Assembly: GCF_038502225.1 (NCBI RefSeq)
Contig: NC_091382.1
Span: 14,415,714 to 14,479,713 of the forward strand
From: Cherax quadricarinatus
Lineage: Eukaryota; Arthropoda; Malacostraca; Decapoda; Parastacidae
Direction: 5' to 3'
Length of the DNA stretch: 64,000 bases
Each line of letters starts with the position of its first letter. Within the stretch, counting starts at the first letter, position 1. Under the pieces are notes generated by a model. The model was given only the letters and a program-made list of their open reading frames with translations, was not told where the DNA came from and did not search any database. Positions 59,677-64,000 of the stretch are shown in pieces. The position numbers and the translations under genes are program-made.

Positions 59677-60506
59677 AATGATGTACAGTGAACGGGCTAG
59701 CCTCCCTCACCAAAATAGCCACTCCTCATTTCAATCTCGATGAGTGTGCCGCATGTACAGTATACCCCTCAATCATCAACATACAACCCAGCTTGTGGTT
59801 GTGCTCTTGCACAAACACTACATCTACACCATACCTAATGAGAAGCTCATGAAATCATACACACTTCCTATAATTTCTCAGACAATTAATATTTATAGAG
59901 AGACTCTTGAATTTGTCAATGGAAGTTTTCCTTTATGTACTACAACACCTTTTTCCCCTTCCCCTTTATATGCCCTTGATTCTGAATGTGTTGAATAACG
60001 TTAAGGTGAGGTGGGTGAGGGTGGAAGATGTTCTCCCAGATGTGTTTGAAGATGTTGGTAGCAGCCTGTGGGTCTGAGATGTGTGTGTTTTTGTGGATGA
60101 TGTGTTTGAATTTGTTGGTGGAAGTTGTGCCTCTGATTTTTTTGATAAAGTTCCAGAAGGCTTTAGTGTTTTTAAACGCTGTTTGTCTGCTTGTTGTATG
60201 AGTTGTGACCAGTGATTGTTGTGGTCTTGGTCTAGGCTGTGTAAAATGTTGTTTCTAAGGTAAGTGAGATCTAATCGGACTTGATTAAATCTATGTGTGT
60301 TGTAGAGGAAACCGTTTGTGGTAGCAGATAATTAGTCTTCTTGTTCTGATTGAGGGTTTGAAGGAATAACGAGTGGTGTGAGTTTTCTTTGGTATTGCGA
60401 TGTTGGCTGCTTGTGTAATGGTGTCCTGGATGAGAGCAAGTTGAGTGTCGATGTCAGAGATAGGTTTGTTGTTGTAGTCATAGGTGAGGTTAATATTGTC
60501 TATGTG

Positions 60507-61118
60507 TTATTTGAAAGCATCCCAGTCAGCGTTCTTGTAGGAGAAGGAAGGTGTGGCTGGAATGAGGATAGGGTTGGAGATGTGTAAGATGATGGGAATG
60601 TGATCAGAGCTTGTAATAGGGCCAGGTGAGATGTAGTGTTGAAATAGAGAGCTGGCTTGGTTTGCCAGAATGATGTCTGGTTTGCCTTGGCCAGTGTGGT
60701 TGTAGAAGGTGTTGAAGTCTAGGCTGAGATGAATTAGGTGTTTATGGTTTGTGAAGTTGAGTAATTGGTGACCAAGTTGGTTGTTACTGGTGTGATGAAA
60801 GGCTGTGTGTTTGGCATTCATGTCAGCTAGTAGGTATGTTTGTGTGTTGGTGTAGTTGAAGACTGAGGAGAGGTCGTGTATGTTGAGAATAGTGTTTGGG
60901 CGAGCATAGGTGGTGAAAAAGATAAAGGGGCCAAGGTGAGTGTGTATTCTGACTGCAAGACAGTGTTGGTGAATAAAAGGGATTGGAAGAAATTTGTGTT
61001 TTATGTTGGATTTGACAATGATGGCAACCCCATCGTGGGGATCATAGGGGGACTGTGGTGCAGTATAACCATAATGGCAGATACGCTGAGGGGCTTTGAG
61101 GCAGGTACTGTTTAGCAA
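60507..61118 (-). CDS. Jockey-like LINE endonuclease domain
   Basis: 203 codons: DPHDGVAIIVKSNIKHKF, LAVRIHTHLGPFIFFTTYARP, TYLLADMNAKHTAF (D-x-N), GKPDIILANQ, ITSSDHIPIILHI (SDH), ending YKNADWDAFK. These are the fold's conserved blocks in order; the first beta strand is upstream in a different frame. Confidence 0.87.
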   Translation of the reverse strand: MLNSTCLKAPQRICHYGYTAPQSPYDPHDGVAIIVKSNIKHKFLPIPFIHQHCLAVRIHTHLGPFIFFTTYARPNTILNIHDLSSVFNYTNTQTYLLADMNAKHTAFHHTSNNQLGHQLLNFTNHKHLIHLSLDFNTFYNHTGQGKPDIILANQASSLFQHYISPGPITSSDHIPIILHISNPILIPATPSFSYKNADWDAFK

Positions 61119-61708
61119 AACAATATCTGACCTCTATGCTTTAAGGAGCTCAGCCAGTAAGTGTCTAATAGTATAGTAAGAATATACGTTGAACTGAATC
61201 ACTTTAAACATGATTTAATGGTTTCATCATAGATAGTGGTGCCATCAGTGGGTATGTGTTTGTAGGTGTTATGGACCCGTTTCTTGGAGGGAGAGGAAGA
61301 GATGGATCTGTTTTTATGTTCTTTTGTCTGTCTGTCAAAAGTTGGGGCAGGTTTAGGTTTGATTGGATTTTGTCTGGAGAAGGAATTGAACCTGGATGAA
61401 GTTTTGGTTGTGGTGGAGGAGTGGTTGAAGGTAGATGCAGAGTAAGTGGTGGAGGAGAGGGCGAAGGTAGATGCAGAGGAAGTGGAAGCTTTGGTAGGGG
61501 ATGAGGAAGTGAAAGCCATGGTAAAGGATGAGGAAGTGGAAGCTTTGGTTGGGGATGAGGAAGTGGGTAAGGAGGTGGGGGGAGGGGTTGTTGCAGCAGC
61601 AGAAGTAGGGGCATTGGTGGTAGGGGTGGAAGTAGTGAAGAGGGGTAGGGGAGGAGGAGAGCTGGTGGGTGTAGGAAGTGGGGGGGTGGGAGAGAGGGAG
61701 GAGGTAGA

Positions 61709-62436
61709 CTCAAGAAATCATAATGACACGATTGCAAACAAACCATACCCCCTGCCGGGATTGAACCCGCGGTCATAGAGACTCAAAACTCCAGCCCGTC
61801 ACGTTAGCCACTAGACCAGCTAGCCACAATAAGATTCATCCAACTAGATATATTTCTACACCATAGGAAGGTTAGCACAGGCACCACTGTGACCACAAAT
61901 GCAAGTTTTTACAGACGAATCTCCAGCTAGCGTGGCCGTGACGAACTCTAGCTCAAGTCCCTTCACTGCCGTCAACATGACTCAAGAAATCGTAATGACA
62001 CGATTGCAAACAAACCATACCCCCGGCCGGGATTGACCCCGCGGTCATAGAGTCTCAAAACTCCAGCCCATCGCGTTAACCACTAGACCAGCTAGCCACA
62101 ATAAGATTCATCCAACTAGGTATATTTCTGACCGCGGGTTCAATCCCGGCCGGGGGTATGGTTTGTTTGCAATCGTGTCATTACGATTTCTTGAGTCATG
62201 TTGATGGCAGTGAAGGGACTTGAGCTAGAGTTCGTCACGGCCATGCTAGCTGGAGATTCGTCTGTAAAAACTTGCATTTGTGGTCACAGAGGTGCCTGTG
62301 CTAACCTTCCTATGGTGTAGAAATATACCTAGTTGGATGAATCTTATTGTGGCTAGCTGGTCTAGTGGATAACGCGACAGGCTGGAGTTTCGAGACTCTA
62401 TGACCGCGGGTTCAATCCTGGCCGGGGGTATGGTTT
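61709..62436. mobile_element. Inverted array of 271-bp tRNA-derived SINE units, TSD GAGGAGGTAGA
   Basis: 728 bp flanked by GAGGAGGTAGA (61698-61708, 62437-62447). Each unit has a tRNA-like head with A box TGGTCTAGTGG and B box GGTTCAATCC, then a ~190-bp body. Left part 61709-62129 is 1.5 tandem units on the minus strand (period 271, from 61769 to 62040); right part 62130-62436 is about 1.1 units on the plus strand (period 272). The halves meet head-on at 62129/62130. Inserted in ORF1 of the Jockey-like LINE. Not a functional tRNA: the T-arm and acceptor do not pair fully. Confidence 0.92.
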
Positions 62437-62701
62437 GAGGAGGTAGAGATTGTAGGGGGCTTAGAAGCAGGAAGGAGGGATAATTAAAGAGGGAAGATTG
62501 TTAGCAGACAAGATTAGGTTAAGGACATGTGAGTAGTCTGATTGGTAAACTTGAGAGATTACCATCGCAGAGTGGTCAGCAGTGGCGAGTTGGCAGTTAG
62601 TTTTGTAGTCTAGTGTGGGTGTAGGTGTAGGAGTGGTGATTGTAGTCTGTGTGTTGGTGTTTGAAGTGTGTAGAGTAGGAGAGGTAGACCAAGTGCGTGG
62701 A

Positions 62702-63126
62702 TGTGGCATGCAAAGAGTACATAACCTTTATTCGGCGCATGTACACACCCTCATTTACAGGCTATCTCCCCCAACCAGCGAACCAGGTTGCTAAGAGTTG
62801 ATGATGGGGCCCTGTCGTTCAACTAGTGACCAGGTTCTAGCCAATAAGAAGATGGTTTTGGCAATCGCAGAGGTTATGTGTGTACCGCTCTCCTGTCTGC
62901 CCTTGTCATTCCCATTCTAGAGCTGGTTGAAGCACGGTCTGCTATCTTGTGGCTTTTATTTCTGCTTTGCTTACCGTGGAGTGCACTATACTTATCACTG
63001 TACATAGTGTACATATTGCTGTTTTAAATTGGTGAAGGATAATATAAGTCTAAACTTTCTCTACTGTGTTTATTTGCTCCCATTACACCCGGGGTAACAG
63101 GCCATTTGGAATCCTGGGTTGTAATA
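62702..63126 (+). repeat. 5' LTR of a Ty3/gypsy element
   Basis: 425 bp TGTGGCATGC..GTTGTAATA. Followed at once by TGGGTAGCCTGTCCGAGAG (63127), a TGG-initiated candidate primer-binding site (primer tRNA not identified), and 270 bp later by gag. Related LTRs: 4359-4792, 30543-32009, 50051-50101. Confidence 0.92.
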
Positions 63127-63399
63127 TGGGTAGCCTGTCCGAGAGTTGAGCTGGATTAAAAGAAACGGTTGAGCTTAGGGTGAAGCTCGTAGCAGGAACA
63201 TTGTGCAGTTTGCTGTCTGGCATTGCTTTACAAATTTTGCGTGTCAGTTGTTACTAGCCTGTTCGGTGTGGAGAATTTTGCAGTCAGCTTTGCTTGTATG
63301 CGTATTCTGCAATCGTACTGTGCATAGCTAAGCGTGTTCTGCAAATTAACGTGTTACGTTGGGGTATTCTGCAATCGTACTGTGCACAGCGAATAACTT
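63127..63399 (+). other. Gypsy leader with candidate primer-binding site
   Basis: TGGGTAGCCTGTCCGAGAG directly after the LTR, then a leader with a repeated GTATTCTGCAATCGTACTGTGCA (63301-63323 and 63364-63386), a 63-bp-spaced direct repeat of possible packaging or structural role. Confidence 0.6.
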
Positions 63400-64000
63400 A
63401 TGCCACCTAGACGAGTCAGACGTCTGGTGTCGGCATATACTTTGCATAACCTGCCTAAATTGTCCCTACAGCGTTGTTGGCAAATTGCTCGTTCCATTGG
63501 CATTACATACAAACGCACTCTCACAGCTGCACAACTGCGTTCACTGATTGCTGACAAACTTATAGAAGAAGAGATGGCACATCAGACTCCTCCCTCTACG
63601 GGAGCTAGGGCAAAAACTACTATGTTCTCGCAGGAGGAAGATGATACACCTACGGAGCAAAATGGTCAGTATAGTGCAGCTGGGTTGTCTCAGGGTGAAT
63701 CAGCGTCGTTGGCACTTGAGCTGGCAAAAATCAATCTTGAGCAAACTAGGGAACAGAGAGCATTCGCAAGGGAAGAATTTGATAGGGAAAGAGAGAGGAG
63801 GCAGTTTTCGCATTCTGTAAATAATTTTAGTTTACAAAAAGCAGTACAGTTTGTTCCCCGCTTCAATGAGGCCGAACCAGAGCAATTTTTCGAAAGCTTC
63901 GAAAATCAGGCTCGAGCCTTGAGGTGGCCGGAACAGCATTGGGCATCGTTGGTTCATACAGCATTATCGGGTAAGGCACAGGAATTTACGTCAGTATTAA
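63400..64000 (+). CDS. Gypsy Gag N-terminus (runs off the window)
   Basis: 200 open codons from the ATG at 63400, too long a frame to be chance and not closed in the window. It starts MPPRRVRRLVSAYTLHNL, then a SAP-like helix pair (LTAAQLRSLIADKLIEEE), a charged coiled coil (LAKINLEQTREQRAFAREEF) and FVPRFNEAEPEQFFESFENQARALRWPEQHW..LSGKAQEF. This last block has the pattern of gypsy Gags related to the SCAN domain of vertebrate zinc-finger genes, which derives from Gmr1-like elements. Confidence 0.88.
   Translation, partial: MPPRRVRRLVSAYTLHNLPKLSLQRCWQIARSIGITYKRTLTAAQLRSLIADKLIEEEMAHQTPPSTGARAKTTMFSQEEDDTPTEQNGQYSAAGLSQGESASLALELAKINLEQTREQRAFAREEFDRERERRQFSHSVNNFSLQKAVQFVPRFNEAEPEQFFESFENQARALRWPEQHWASLVHTALSGKAQEFTSVL

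Larger units (their letters stand above)
54823..59910 (-). mobile_element. Tx1-like LINE copy A
   Basis: Endonuclease (to about 59910), RT, a C-terminal zinc-binding domain, about 1.1 kb of 3' UTR (54823-55927) ending AATAAAATACATGTATAAAAAAAA. It carries two later insertions: a LINE 3' fragment (58470-58937) and a fold-back element (56676-56859). It inserted into a gypsy relic. The right end toward the Jockey-like LINE is approximate. Confidence 0.9.
59950..62701 (-). mobile_element. Jockey-like LINE, ORF1 and 5' half of ORF2
   Basis: ORF1 pieces: 62709-62461 and, after the SINE insertion, Pro/Ser-rich frames 61776-61199. ORF2: 61118-60507 endonuclease, then broken linker to about 59990 (AFWNFIKKIRG near 60150). 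No RT seen, so the 3' half is lost. Bounded by a gypsy LTR at 62702 and by Tx1-like copy A on the left. Confidence 0.78.

Noticed and set aside
61760..62430. Functional tRNA genes
   Set aside because: A and B boxes are present but stems do not pair fully, the head is repeated with a fixed 190-bp body, and the block has a retroposition TSD. It is a tRNA-derived SINE.

Overview
This is eukaryotic, intron-rich DNA from an animal, most likely a decapod crustacean. That assignment is inference: it rests on the style of the carboxylesterase gene, the mix of RTE, CR1, Tx1, I/Nimb, BEL/Pao and gypsy elements, and very long (TTA)n arrays. Nothing prokaryotic is present.

Host gene. One host gene can be assembled: a type-B carboxylesterase (juvenile-hormone-esterase/CXE type) on the minus strand, from a start codon at 49865 to a stop at 2751. 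Ten coding exons (about 1.8 kb in total) are spread over about 47 kb. Every junction has GT/AG borders, all phases agree, and the reading frame stays open. Signal peptide, oxyanion loop, nucleophile serine, acidic residue and histidine each sit on their own exon. Two signature positions deviate: GVSSG instead of the usual GESAG, and PGGG instead of HGGG.

Layout from left to right. 1-2025: degenerate CR1/Jockey-like LINE. 2.75-9.97 kb: CXE exons 10 to 6, with intron 8 holding a decayed RTE-like LINE that carries a solo LTR. 9.97-22.9 kb: intron 5, with minisatellites, a 1-kb compound TTA array and a 7.6-kb BEL/Pao retrotransposon flanked by an unusual ~0.66-kb direct repeat. 22.9-30.3 kb: exons 5 to 2, a fold-back element, an RTE-like LINE and a Tc1 relic. 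30.3-49.66 kb: intron 1, with a gypsy LTR split by a LINE, a gypsy pol relic with integrase upstream of RT, a CR1/Jockey-like LINE, and a Tx1-like LINE split by an essentially full-length I-clade LINE with a 12-bp target-site duplication (TSD). 49.66-49.87 kb: exon 1 and a possible TATA promoter. 50-64 kb: further nested elements (gypsy gag, a third RTE copy, a second gypsy fragment with integrase before RT, a second Tx1-like LINE containing a 152-bp perfect palindrome, a Jockey-like LINE containing an inverted tRNA-SINE array, and the 5' LTR and gag of a gypsy element leaving the window).

How it fits together. The window is a layered stack of insertions, most of them inside the introns of one esterase gene. 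TSDs and empty-site comparisons give a relative order for several layers. The most noteworthy signals are the esterase with altered catalytic signatures, the 0.66-kb duplicated flank around the BEL element (which copies the end of exon 5), gypsy elements with inverted pol order, and fold-back/SINE-like families sharing an ACGTTTCG core. All coordinates and alignments were made by eye; no database search was run.
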